Position numbers and translations under genes: made by a program. The notes beneath the pieces are model-generated. The model did no database searches. It had not been told where the DNA came from and worked only from the letters and a program-made list of their open reading frames with translations. From Tabrizicola sp. (GTDB taxonomy: Bacteria; Pseudomonadota; Alphaproteobacteria; Rhodobacterales; Rhodobacteraceae), in the NCBI GenBank assembly GCA_025458105.1, contig JALOTD010000012.1, positions 1 through 64,000 on the forward strand: 64,000 nt of DNA, given 5' to 3'. Of this stretch, positions 48,258 to 56,242 are shown piece after piece. Position 1 is the first letter of the stretch. Each line of letters begins with the position of its first letter.

Positions 48258-49063
48258 TTCAACGCCTTGAGCACGGCATCGGCACGAGAGCCGAAGTCAT
48301 CGCCCCCCGGCTCCACGAGCCCCGCCAGATGTGCCTGCCAGTCAGCTGTCGCTGCCGCCATCCGATCCGGCAGCCCCAGATCTCGCAGGGTCACTGCCAC
48401 CTCCTCCATCTCCGCCGCCCGCCGCGCGCCGTGAACCAACATCCGTTCAAGGTTGTAGGCCCCCCGCGCCAGCCAGTCGATCCCGGGGTCCGATGCCTGC
48501 AAGGACGCGATCACTGCCTGATCGACCCCTGCTTTCCGCGCCGCAAGGAAGCTTTCCGTCGTCAGCGCCTCCAGCCCTTTCACAATCACCGACCGCAACA
48601 TCTTGATGGATGACGCCTGCCCGACAACTTTGCCAGCCACCACCGGCTTCATCCCTAGCGGCGCCAAGGCATCTATCGCAGCCTGAGCGTGGGGACCAGA
48701 GACCAGCATCGGCGTCTGGTGCAGGCGTGGATGGATCGGCGCCATGATTGCCAAATCGACATACCGGCCCCCAGCCGCCTGGATCGTCCCAGCCGCCCGC
48801 AGTTTTGTGCCGGGAGAGCAGGAATTCCCGTCCAGCCACAACGCCCCCGCCGCCAGGTGCGGGGCCGCCGCTTCGGCCGCCGCCACCGCCTGATCTGCGG
48901 TGACCAGGCAGAAGATCACTCTCGCCCGGGCCAGCCCATTCAATTCGCCAATGATCACACCCTCCAGCGGGTCGACATGCTTGAGGTCATGCGCCACGCA
49001 AGAACGGCTGAGCCCTCTCGCGATAGCCCGCCCAGCCTCGCCAAAACCCTGGAATCCAAGCAT
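48254..49063 (-). CDS. NAD(P)-dependent dehydrogenase of 6-phosphogluconate DH type with DUF1932
   Basis: 269 residues from MLGFQGFGEAGRAIA (ATG at 49063). Two ATGs at 49072-49075 follow GGGAGGAG too closely but are alternatives. Rossmann motif GFQGFGEAG, then IFCLVTADQAV, LWLDGNSCSPGTK (substrate loop) and IKMLRSVIVKGLEAL with the conserved Lys of the beta-hydroxyacid dehydrogenase family. The C-terminal DUF1932 region starts at about 190. In this catabolic context it could oxidise the hemiacetal or semialdehyde product of ring cleavage, a step done by LigC-type enzymes elsewhere. That is inference. Confidence 0.75.
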   Translation of the reverse strand: MLGFQGFGEAGRAIARGLSRSCVAHDLKHVDPLEGVIIGELNGLARARVIFCLVTADQAVAAAEAAAPHLAAGALWLDGNSCSPGTKLRAAGTIQAAGGRYVDLAIMAPIHPRLHQTPMLVSGPHAQAAIDALAPLGMKPVVAGKVVGQASSIKMLRSVIVKGLEALTTESFLAARKAGVDQAVIASLQASDPGIDWLARGAYNLERMLVHGARRAAEMEEVAVTLRDLGLPDRMAAATADWQAHLAGLVEPGGDDFGSRADAVLKALK

Positions 49064-49133
49064 TTCCGTCATCATCTCCTCCCGGACAAAGCTTGAAAAC
49101 CATCGTGTCGTCCTGGCCTTTCTTCCAGTTACT

Positions 49134-49148
49134 ATAGCACAAACTTAT
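49134..49148. promoter_or_regulatory. Possible LysR-type operator between dehydrogenase and galB
   Basis: ATA-N9-TAT within an AT-rich patch in the 159-bp divergent gap, containing a T-N11-A core (49135 and 49147) as expected for LysR-type sites. This is weak evidence based on position and symmetry. Confidence 0.3.
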
Positions 49149-49222
49149 ACCCATCGACGTATTTCTGAATTGGCCTTTCCTGGCCTCCGGTCCAGACCCG
49201 ACGCCAAGACAGGAGACGGACA

Positions 49223-49969
49223 ATGACCGATCAGAAGACCACGCCCAAGACCGCCCTCGTCATCAGCGCCCATGCCGCCGACTTTGTCTGGCGCTGCGGC
49301 GGGGCCATCGCGCTGCACGCTGCAATGGGCTATCGCGTCACCGTGGTTTGCCTGTCTTTCGGCGAACGCGGCGAAAGCGCAAAGCTGTGGAAACAGCCGG
49401 GCATGACGCTGGAAAAAGTCAAGTCAGCCAGGCGGTTAGAATCAGAACTGGCTGCGAAGAAGCTGGGGGTCCATGACCTGATCGCCTTCGATCTGGGTGA
49501 CTATCCGCTAGAGATCGACCGCGCCGCCAAAGACCGCCTGACAAGCGTCATGCGCGCAGTCCAGCCAAACTTCATGCTGTCGCACAGCCAGTACGACCCC
49601 TACAACACCGACCATATGCTGACGACGCAGGTGGTCCTTGAATGCCGGTCCACGGCGCAGGCCTGGGGCCACAATCCTGGTGAGCAAGTCCTTGGCGCGC
49701 CTCAGCTTTACCTGTTCGAGCCGCACCAGACCGAGCAGATGGGCTGGAAGCCCGACACCTTCCTCGACATCACACCGGTCTGGGACCGCAAACGTGAGGC
49801 CATCGAATGCATGGCCGGGCAGGAACATCTGTGGGAGTTCTACACAAGGGTCGCGCAGAATCGGGCGAACCATTTCACCCGTAACTCGGGCGGGCAATCA
49901 GGCGGGCGGGCCTGCCAGTATGCCGAAGGCTTCCAGTTGATCTTCCCGCGCACGGTGGATGAGCTATGA
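49223..49969 (+). CDS. galB: 4-oxalomesaconate hydratase, PIG-L (GalB) type
   Basis: Hydrates 4-oxalomesaconate to 4-carboxy-4-hydroxy-2-oxoadipate in gallate and protocatechuate 4,5-cleavage degradation. 248 residues. The PIG-L fold metal motif is replaced by the GalB form: KTALVISAHAADFVWRCGGAIALH. Family-specific segments include CLSFGERGESAKLW, FDLGDYPLEIDR, LSHSQYDPYNTDH, LYLFEPHQTEQMGWKPD and CMAGQEHLWEFY. GGAGA precedes the ATG. It is the first gene of the plus-strand catabolic operon, and its stop overlaps the dioxygenase start by four bases. Confidence 0.9.
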   Translation: MTDQKTTPKTALVISAHAADFVWRCGGAIALHAAMGYRVTVVCLSFGERGESAKLWKQPGMTLEKVKSARRLESELAAKKLGVHDLIAFDLGDYPLEIDRAAKDRLTSVMRAVQPNFMLSHSQYDPYNTDHMLTTQVVLECRSTAQAWGHNPGEQVLGAPQLYLFEPHQTEQMGWKPDTFLDITPVWDRKREAIECMAGQEHLWEFYTRVAQNRANHFTRNSGGQSGGRACQYAEGFQLIFPRTVDEL

Positions 49970-50878
49970 CCGACGTCGCACATCTCGGACATGTCGAGAT
50001 CTACACCGACCGCTTCGAGGAAAGCCTTGATTTCTTTACTCGGGTCTATGGACTGAAGATAGCTGGCCAGGACCGTAGCAGTGCGTACCTGCGGGCATGG
50101 GACGACTATGAGTACCACAGTCTAAAGTTGACCCGGCACCACACCACCGGGGTCGGACATATCGGCTACAGGGTCAGCAGTCCCGAAGCGTTGGACCGGC
50201 GGGTCACGGCGATGGCTGGAGGGCGACCTGGGGCATGGCCGCGCTTTCCGGTTCGAGGACCCCTTCGGCCATGTCTTTGAACTCTATTGGGACACCGTGA
50301 AGCTAAAGGGGCAAGGGGCCGACGCGCCCGCGCTGAAGAACACCTCGTCCGCCTTTACCGGTGTCGCGCCTCGACGACTCGATCACCTCAATCTCCTTTC
50401 AGCTGACGTCCGCGAATTTCGCCGGTTCATGGAGACCTGTCTTGGCAGCCGGGTGACCGAGATGATCCAGTTGGACAATGGCCGGATCGGCGGTTGCTGG
50501 TTCACGGTCAACAACAAGACCTATGACCTTGCCTGCACCGAAGAACACGGAGGCGGGCATGCGCGGCTGCACCATGTCACCTACGCCACCGACCAGCGCG
50601 AGGATATCTTGCGGGCAGCCGACATTTTCCTCCAGCACGGCGTCCATATCGAGACCGGTCCGCACAAGCATGCGATCCAGGGCACGTTCTTCCTGTACGT
50701 CTGGGAACCCGCCGGCAACCGGGTGGAATTGGCCAACGCGGGTGCGCGCCTGATCCTTGACCCCGATTGGGAACCCGTCGTCTGGACCGAAACCGAACGC
50801 AAGAAGGGTCAGGCCTGGGGGTTGAAGACGATCGATACCTTCCACACACACGGCACCCCTCCGGTCAGGAATGACTGA
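49966..50878 (+). pseudogene. VOC-family extradiol ring-cleavage dioxygenase, frameshifted
   Basis: The first part (49966-50280) reads VAHLGHVEIYTDRFEESLDFF to RRVTAM and then leaves the family. From about 50221 another frame gives LEGDLGHGRAFRFEDPFGHVFELYW and continues to the stop at 50878. About ten residues seem lost together with the frame. The C-terminal domain keeps the three expected iron ligands of type-I extradiol dioxygenases: His in RRLDHLNLL, His in RLHHVTY and Glu in GNRVELAN. Intact, it would meta-cleave a catecholic acid feeding the 4-oxalomesaconate steps. It may be inactive in vivo or an assembly error. Confidence 0.8.
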
Positions 50879-50879
50879 G

Positions 50880-51551
50880 ATGTCAGTCGTCGTCCAAAAC
50901 ATCGAACGCGCCGCGCCGCATGTCATCGACGGCCTCGCCCGGGCAGGCGTGGCCACCGTGCACGAGGCACAGGGCCGCAAGGGTTGTCTGCAAAGCCACA
51001 TGCGACCGATCTGGTCTGGAGCTCAGGTGGCAGGGTCTACCGTCACAATCAGCGCGCCTCCTGGAGACAACTGGATGATCCATGTCGCCATCGAGCAGCT
51101 TCACCCCGGCGACATCCTTGTGCTTGCCCCAACAAGTCCTTGCGACACCGGCTATTTCGGCGACCTTCTGGCGACATCCGCCCTGGCTCGCGGCTGCCGG
51201 GGCCTGGTGATCGAGGCGGGCGTCCGCGACGTGCGCGACCTGACGGCGATGGGCTTTCCGGTTTGGTCGAAGGCGATCAGCGCTCAGGGCACGGTAAAGG
51301 AAACCCTGGGCAGCGTGAACGTCCCAATTGTGTGCGCCGGGCAGGCGATCCATCCTGGCGATGTGATTGTGGCCGATGACGATGGCGTCGTTGTCGTCAG
51401 ACGCGACGAGTCAGAGGAAGTTCTGGCCAAGGCCGAGGCCCGACTGGTCGCCGAGGAAGCCAAGCGCAAACGGCTTGCGTCAGGGGAACTGGGTCTGGAC
51501 ATCTACAGCATGCGGCCCGCGCTTCAGGCGAAGGGTTTGAAATATGTCTGA
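50880..51551 (+). CDS. ligK: 4-carboxy-4-hydroxy-2-oxoadipate aldolase / oxaloacetate decarboxylase (RraA-like)
   Basis: Splits CHA to pyruvate and oxaloacetate, the last step of the pathway; also decarboxylates oxaloacetate. 223 residues from the ATG at 50880 ([20 protein letters not shown]); 50871 is possible. RraA/HMG-aldolase family motifs: [63 protein letters not shown] (metal-site Arg-Asp) and [16 protein letters not shown]. Called ligK, galC or proA in different species. Its stop overlaps galD. Confidence 0.92.
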   Translation: MSVVVQNIERAAPHVIDGLARAGVATVHEAQGRKGCLQSHMRPIWSGAQVAGSTVTISAPPGDNWMIHVAIEQLHPGDILVLAPTSPCDTGYFGDLLATSALARGCRGLVIEAGVRDVRDLTAMGFPVWSKAISAQGTVKETLGSVNVPIVCAGQAIHPGDVIVADDDGVVVVRRDESEEVLAKAEARLVAEEAKRKRLASGELGLDIYSMRPALQAKGLKYV

Positions 51552-52605
51552 CGGCATCCCCTGCCTATGGATGCGGGGGGGGACGTCAAAAGGCGCATAC
51601 TTCCTCGCACGCGACCTGCCGGCCGATCCCAAGTCCCGGGACGATCTGTTGTTGCGGGTCATGGGCAGCCCAGACCCCCGACAGATCGACGGGATCGGCG
51701 GCGGCGATCCGCTGACTTCGAAAGTCGCCATCCTTGGTCCGCCTACGCGGCCAGACGCCGATGTGGATTACCTGTTCCTGCAGGTCTTTGTCGATCAGCC
51801 GTTGATAAGCGATGCGCAGGGCTGCGGGAACATCCTTGCGGCCGTGGGGCCCGCGGCGATCGAGCGTGGGCTGGTCCCAGTGAAGGGAAATCAGACCGAA
51901 GTCCGCATCCATATGGTCAACACGGGCGAAGTCGCATTGGCTCGCATTAAGACTCCGAATGGTAAGGTCAGTTATCTTGGCCAAACAGGAATAGACGGCG
52001 TTCCCGGGTCCCATGCCGCAGTGGCACTGATGTTCCGAGGTATCGAAGGGTCGAAGTGTGGCGAGCTGCTTCCGACGGGGCGAGAGGTGGACCGGATCGA
52101 CGGCGTGGACTGCACGCTGATCGACAACGGGATGCCTTGTGTCGTGATGCAGGCCCGGGCTTTTGGTCTGACTGGAAAGGAAAGCCCCGAACTTCTGGAA
52201 AGCGACGCCGACCTGACGGCCCGAATCGAGACCATCCGACTAGAGGCGGGGCGCCTCATGGGTCTTGGTGACGTAATCCATCAGTCGGTGCCAAAGATGA
52301 TGCTGGTCTCGGACCCTATAGCGGAGGGGGCGATCCATACCCGGTCCTTCATCCCGCGCCGGGTCCATGCCGGGATTGGTGTCTTTGCGGCGGTGACAGT
52401 GGCGACGGCTTGCCTGATGCCCGGCTCGCCGGCCTGGTCAGTCGCACGACGACCCGAAGACGGGCGATACCGGATCGAACACCCGACCGGCGCGGCGGAG
52501 GTCTATCTCGATTTGGATACGAACGGTCGGGTTGCCGGGGCAGGCGTCATTCGGACGGCGCGGAAATTGTTCAGTGGCTTCGTTTTTCCTTTAGGAAGCC
52601 ACTGA
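51544..52605 (+). CDS. galD: 4-oxalomesaconate tautomerase (PrpF family)
   Basis: Converts the enol/keto forms of oxalomesaconate for the hydratase. 353 residues. PrpF/GalD features: [17 protein letters not shown] (first active-site region), [14 protein letters not shown] (with Cys), [14 protein letters not shown] and [21 protein letters not shown] (second Cys region). It overlaps the aldolase gene by 8 bp, last gene of the galB operon. PrpF proteins of other specificity exist, but this neighbourhood makes GalD the best call. Confidence 0.9.
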   Translation: MSDGIPCLWMRGGTSKGAYFLARDLPADPKSRDDLLLRVMGSPDPRQIDGIGGGDPLTSKVAILGPPTRPDADVDYLFLQVFVDQPLISDAQGCGNILAAVGPAAIERGLVPVKGNQTEVRIHMVNTGEVALARIKTPNGKVSYLGQTGIDGVPGSHAAVALMFRGIEGSKCGELLPTGREVDRIDGVDCTLIDNGMPCVVMQARAFGLTGKESPELLESDADLTARIETIRLEAGRLMGLGDVIHQSVPKMMLVSDPIAEGAIHTRSFIPRRVHAGIGVFAAVTVATACLMPGSPAWSVARRPEDGRYRIEHPTGAAEVYLDLDTNGRVAGAGVIRTARKLFSGFVFPLGSH

Positions 52606-53139
52606 AGGCGGGCCTTCTCCGGCCCCGACATCTGACACAACCCCCTCCAGCCCACGTCGCCAGGAGCTGCTTTGCGGCCAACCCTGCTGTCAGACCCGGC
52701 AGGTCCTGATGGCGCGCCACTACAGCCGCTGAGCGTTGACACATGTTCTTGCAAGTAAGCGGGAATAGGTGGGAACAGCCGGTAGCAGGTGAAAAGGTGT
52801 GACAGGGCGGGGGGTTAGAGGGGCCGGGGTGGTAGATGGTGTGGCGAATGGAATGTCAGCACGGACGGGCTGGGAAGCCGGGCTGGCGGCGGCGGGATGT
52901 GGCGAGGGGTGTCTGGAGGCCGAGGTGGCAAAGGGCGTTTAAACCCAAGTAAAAAAGGGGTTGAAGGCCGATATAGGCGGCCTTGCGCGGGCAAAACGGG
53001 CCGTCGAACGGTCCCGGAACATGCAAATGAGGGTGCGAGTTCGATTGTCCAGTTGCATGTTTGTGCTAAAGGACTGAAAGCGCAGGATTTTGTAGTGAAA
53101 TACCGGTGTCCTGCCCGAGCTGCAACATGCAAACGATTT
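52606..53139. other. Junction between host catabolic operon and prophage left end
   Basis: No supported gene. The part near 52610-52740 looks like host flank; 52960-53139 carries three ACATGCAA sites and borders phage genes. The exact prophage end (expected to begin 5'-TG with a 5-bp target duplication, as in Mu) cannot be set from this window because the right end is absent. Confidence 0.5.
53016..53133. repeat. Three ACATGCAA sites near the prophage left end
   Basis: GGAACATGCAAA (53016-53027), its inverse in GTTGCATGTTTG (53052-53063) and TGCAACATGCAAA (53121-53133). Spacing over about 115 bp resembles an array of transposase or repressor sites. The same half-site, with one base change (TGCAACGTGCAAA), forms the palindrome at 57482-57511. 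Confidence 0.45.
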
Positions 53140-53430
53140 TCAGGGGTTCAGTGCGTCGACCGCGCGTTTTGCATCGATGTACCGGTCGGTAGATCCTCCA
53201 AGAGCGCAGAGCGACAAGGCAACCCGCAAAGCGTGTGGTCGTGCATCTTCACCGTACTGCCGGTCCAGCGTCCGAAGCCGTGCGTCACCGCGACCGGCCT
53301 CGCAGTCGACCGCAGCCTCGGCATAGGCGTCGGCGACAGCGGCAGAGCGCAGATACCACACTCCACCGCCAGCCGCGGCAAGGACAGCGACCGCAGCCGC
53401 ACCGATAGTCTGAGCGTTCGTCAAAGGCAC
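53140..53430 (-). CDS. Small membrane-anchored phage protein of unknown function
   Basis: 96 residues if the GTG at 53430 is used (TTG at 53424 is possible). An N-terminal hydrophobic helix (IGAAAVAVLAAAGGGVWYL) is followed by a polar segment with two Cys (VDCEAGRG, LSLCALGGS). It overlaps the stop of the lipoprotein gene upstream on the same strand. I do not recognise the family. Position outside the repressor suggests a lysogenically expressed gene. Confidence 0.5.
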   Translation of the reverse strand: MPLTNAQTIGAAAVAVLAAAGGGVWYLRSAAVADAYAEAAVDCEAGRGDARLRTLDRQYGEDARPHALRVALSLCALGGSTDRYIDAKRAVDALNP

Positions 53431-53675
53431 AGGTAAAGGTGCTCCAGCTGGTAGTCGTTCACCATACGCGATGAGGCGTATTCTGCCGTTCGCTTCCCGC
53501 CCTTGTTGCAGATGCGAAGGGCCTCGGCATCTGTGATATCGCTCCTCACCCCCTCACCCGCCCAGTTCGTCATGGCGATCTTCACGCTGTCGCCATTGTA
53601 GTCCGATACCAGCGGCTCACCGGCCGGAACGCAGGCTGACAGGGTGAGGAGGGCAGGAAAGGCAAGGTTTCGCAT
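53421..53675 (-). CDS. Small predicted lipoprotein of prophage
   Basis: 84 residues from the ATG at 53675, preceded by AGGAG 7 bases upstream; the open frame runs to 53744. LAFPALLTLSACVPAG is a signal peptide with a lipobox (LSAC). The mature part has two further Cys and ends in HLYLCL. Unknown function. Together with the next gene it forms a two-gene minus-strand unit between the prophage end and the repressor, a place where superinfection-exclusion or fitness genes are often carried. Confidence 0.55.
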   Translation of the reverse strand: MRNLAFPALLTLSACVPAGEPLVSDYNGDSVKIAMTNWAGEGVRSDITDAEALRICNKGGKRTAEYASSRMVNDYQLEHLYLCL

Positions 53676-53774
53676 GAAAGCTCCTGAGATCAAGGGATTC
53701 GGTCGGTAGAAGGGTGCTGCGCACCTGGAGCCCTGGTCAAGCAATCAATGGTTAAGATCGGACAGGATTAGGCG

Positions 53775-54452
53775 TCAGATCTTGCCCTTCAGGGGCACGA
53801 TCTGGCCGAGCCAGACGACGCGGCCGACAAGGCCCATCAGGGTGGTAGATCTTGCGTCGAGGATTCGGGCTGGGCCGTCCGGTGTGGTGGGGTGAATGAC
53901 GGCCTGGTCCCCCGCGAAGGTCATCCTAGCGACCAACACGCGCCCAGCTTCCCGCAGACACCAAAGGCCAGGGCCGGACCGGGTACCGATGCGGGTGTCG
54001 ATGAGGGCGACGACCTCATCCCCCGGATGCGGCGAGATCTCGTAACGGTCGGGAAGGATCGCCTGCAAAAAGTCAGGCACGAGCTGGTGACGTTCCAGCC
54101 AGACCCGCGAGAAGGCGACAGGCGCGCTGCCTGAGCCTGGTCCGGCACCGTGCCATGGGATGGTCAGGAAGCCGGAAGGCGGCGCAGTGCCATCATCGTT
54201 AGTACCGACGACTGGAGGGGCGTCCAGGACAGCCATCTCCTGCTTTGTTCCGATCCTTATTTCCAGGCCGAGGGCATCACAGATTTCCTTTGTGCGGGCG
54301 AGTGTGGGCCCGGCCTGCTTTTCGGACCGGAGCACGTTGCGAATGGCGTCTGGCGGCAGGCCAGCCGCGTTCTCCGCTGCAAAAGCGTTCAACCGAAGCT
54401 CGGCCAAGCGATCACGAATCAGATCGCTGAAAGTTTGAACAAAGGTTTCCAC
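53775..54452 (-). CDS. Phage repressor (HTH plus S24-like C-terminal domain)
   Basis: 225 residues. The N-terminal about 70 residues form an XRE-like HTH (LRLNAFAAENAAGLPPDAIRNVLRSEKQ, TLARTKEICDALGLEIRIG). The C-terminal half follows the LexA/S24 fold pattern: HPGDEVVALIDTRIG, GLWCLREAGRVLVARMTFAG, GLVGRVVWLGQIVP. The catalytic Ser (expected in a SMxPT-like spot; here AILPDRYEI) and the Lys (expected as VVKR; here LVARM) are not seen, so RecA-stimulated self-cleavage is unlikely. It is divergent from the Ner-like gene over an operator cluster and is likely the lysogeny repressor. Confidence 0.82.
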   Translation of the reverse strand: METFVQTFSDLIRDRLAELRLNAFAAENAAGLPPDAIRNVLRSEKQAGPTLARTKEICDALGLEIRIGTKQEMAVLDAPPVVGTNDDGTAPPSGFLTIPWHGAGPGSGSAPVAFSRVWLERHQLVPDFLQAILPDRYEISPHPGDEVVALIDTRIGTRSGPGLWCLREAGRVLVARMTFAGDQAVIHPTTPDGPARILDARSTTLMGLVGRVVWLGQIVPLKGKI

Positions 54453-54465
54453 GACTCGGGATTAT

Positions 54466-54529
54466 TACCGAATGAAATAGCGCTTGACTATCGGTAGCCG
54501 TACCGGTTAGCTGCTCGGTATCAACACCG
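54466..54529. promoter_or_regulatory. Prophage switch: cluster of CGGTA/TACCG half-sites with early promoter
   Basis: TACCG at 54466, CGGTA at 54492, TACCG at 54501, CGGTA at 54516 and CACCG at 54525. Two pairs form inverted repeats (CGGTA-N4-TACCG and TCGGT-N6-ACCGA). TTGACT at 54484-54489 with TTAGCT 17 bp later could be the early promoter overlapped by these sites. Confidence 0.5.
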
Positions 54530-54542
54530 AATGGCGGGCGGT

Positions 54543-54803
54543 ATGGAAACCCTTACCCTACTGAGACTGGCAGAAACCTTTTGTGCCCATGATGGCCGCA
54601 AGCTGTCGACGATCTCGACCTACGCGAGCGGCGACGGCAAGAAACTGTCGCATCTGAAGAAGGGCGGCGGCTGCACCGTCAGGGTCGCGATGAGGATGTT
54701 GGACTGGTTCGACGCGAACTGGCCCGCCGACCTTGCCTGGCCTGCTGACATCCAACGCCCGAGCTGTGGCGCGAAGTCGTCGCGCGCTCGGAGGGCTGCG
54801 TGA
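54543..54803 (+). CDS. Ner/Cro-like small DNA-binding protein
   Basis: 86 residues from the ATG at 54543 (METLTLLRLAETFC; ATG at 54531 is possible). Helical N-terminal half with LSTISTYASGDGKKLSHLKKGGGCTVRVAMRML, compatible with an HTH, and a basic C terminus. Position directly right of the operator, divergent from the repressor, is that of Ner/Cro in transposable phages. Family assignment is by position more than by motif. Confidence 0.55.
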   Translation: METLTLLRLAETFCAHDGRKLSTISTYASGDGKKLSHLKKGGGCTVRVAMRMLDWFDANWPADLAWPADIQRPSCGAKSSRARRAA

Positions 54804-54835
54804 TGCCCCATCCCTTAACCACCTGGAGACCTGCC

Positions 54836-55252
54836 ATGACCAAGATTCTTGCTGCCCTGCGGCGGCTGGGCGACGCATGGGAGAGCGAGCTGATTGCGGC
54901 CGCCCTCCTGTTCGCCGTCATCCCTGTGATCCTATCCCTGGGGGGGCGCGAAATGAACGCCCTTTCCCCCAAGGCGATGCTGACTGACCTGGAGCTGATC
55001 CAGGCCGTCCGCGAGAAAGCGGACTTTGCCGAGGCCGAGATCGAGGCTGCGTTCCGGTTCCGCGAGGGCGCTGCCGTGCGCGAGTGGCACCTGGAGCGGG
55101 CCGATACCGCCACAGTCGAGCTTCTGGGCTTGATCAACGGGCCGCAGTACCGGGCGGTTTGGGATCGGATGGTAGATTTCGCAAACAAACCGGCCCGCGA
55201 GGAGATCTGCAAGAACCTCGCAGAATTCGTTCGCCGGGAGGCAGTCGCATGA
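54836..55252 (+). CDS. Phage early protein with N-terminal membrane segment, unknown function
   Basis: 138 residues from the ATG at 54836, with GGAG 8 bases upstream. A hydrophobic stretch (LIAAALLFAVIPVILSLGG) near the start is followed by an acidic helical region (DLELIQAVREKADFAEAEIEAAFRFREG). No family recognised. It overlaps the next gene by ATGA. Confidence 0.6.
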   Translation: MTKILAALRRLGDAWESELIAAALLFAVIPVILSLGGREMNALSPKAMLTDLELIQAVREKADFAEAEIEAAFRFREGAAVREWHLERADTATVELLGLINGPQYRAVWDRMVDFANKPAREEICKNLAEFVRREAVA

Positions 55253-55731
55253 GCGCGCGCATGACCCTTGCGGCCCTGGTGGTCGCTGCAGCCACCTGCC
55301 CCGTTGCCGCCGATGACGATCCAGTCTTCAAGAACAGCGACTGGGTGATCGAGACCGCGACCAGCCTGACGATCATGTCCGACGGCGGTGGCAACATCGA
55401 CGATTATGCCGACCTGATTGCCGATCTGGGCAGGACCGAGGTGCGCATCCTGGGCAGCTGCAAGTCGAGCTGCACCATGTTTCTGGGCATGCCAAATGTC
55501 TGCGTGTCACCGGATGCCGTGTTCGGGTTCCATGGACCGCGGTCGGGTGACCAGAGCATTCGGTACCTTCTGAGCCTGGTCGACAAGATCGCCAGCCACC
55601 ATCCCGAACCGATCGCCGAAAAGTTCCGGTCGGATTGGGGTCTGACGCGGGATTTCACCTGGCTCACCGGAGCTGAGGTCTTGGCGATGGTGCCCGGCTT
55701 GAAGACGTGTGGGACGGAGGGCCAGCGATGA
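55249..55731 (+). CDS. Secreted ClpP/crotonase-fold-like phage protein
   Basis: 160 residues with a signal peptide (MTLAALVVAAATCPVAADDD). The segment VRILGSCKSSCTMFLGMPNVCVSPDAVFGFHGP resembles the ClpP-like pattern in which a Ser in CASACT precedes a His in GFHGP, as in secreted ClpP-like proteins of alphaproteobacteria. The usual upstream SPGG substrate loop is absent. It could be a periplasmic protease or a non-catalytic relative. It overlaps genes on both sides and is part of the early operon. Confidence 0.5.
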   Translation: MSARMTLAALVVAAATCPVAADDDPVFKNSDWVIETATSLTIMSDGGGNIDDYADLIADLGRTEVRILGSCKSSCTMFLGMPNVCVSPDAVFGFHGPRSGDQSIRYLLSLVDKIASHHPEPIAEKFRSDWGLTRDFTWLTGAEVLAMVPGLKTCGTEGQR

Positions 55732-56012
55732 ACGCCCCGGTCATCGACCTGACCCGCCGCATGGTCGCGCAGTCAGAGCGCGCACGGCTTGCGGGCTTTT
55801 TGCATGCCGCTGCCGAGGCCGAGCGCTGCGCCACGATTTCTGACAGCTTCGACACCTCGGCAACCATCGACAGCCGGGCTGCCAGGGACGCCGCCGTCGC
55901 CAGCCTGGTGGCCGACGAGACTCTGTTGCGGCTGGCCCGAGACCCGGGTCTTGCCACGTTCCTGGGCCTGATCCTGGAGCAGTTGAACGGCATCGCGGAG
56001 GGACGGCTATGA
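55728..56012 (+). CDS. Small phage early protein, unknown
   Basis: 94 residues from MNAPVIDLTRRMVAQSE (ATG at 55728). Mostly helical, Ala-rich, no membrane segment or cysteine motif. Overlaps neighbours by four bases on both sides. No family recognised. Confidence 0.55.
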   Translation: MNAPVIDLTRRMVAQSERARLAGFLHAAAEAERCATISDSFDTSATIDSRAARDAAVASLVADETLLRLARDPGLATFLGLILEQLNGIAEGRL

Positions 56013-56242
56013 GCGGTGCGCCTGTTCCCGAGGCCTGGACCCGGCTGGTAGGTCACCATCGCGCCGCCCAGGTGGCGCAGGACCAGATGAAGGATCCCGG
56101 TGCCACCCAGATCGCGCGCGACGATGCGACGATCCGCTATGCCCGCGCCTGTGACGCGATGGTGGCCGAGATGACCCGTTTGTCCGAGAGCCACGAGCTG
56201 GGCCGGATCACGATGCTGCTGGCCCGGAAGGAGCGGCGGTGA
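56009..56242 (+). CDS. Small phage early protein, unknown
   Basis: 77 residues, helical and charged (AARQ-type composition, ARDDATIRYARACDAMVAEM). Start overlaps the preceding stop as ATGA. No motifs recognised. Confidence 0.55.
   Translation: MSGAPVPEAWTRLVGHHRAAQVAQDQMKDPGATQIARDDATIRYARACDAMVAEMTRLSESHELGRITMLLARKERR

Noticed and set aside
52815-53132. Pro/Arg-rich frame at the prophage junction
   Set aside because: Low-complexity antisense-like translation covering the ACATGCAA sites; no start signal or motif.
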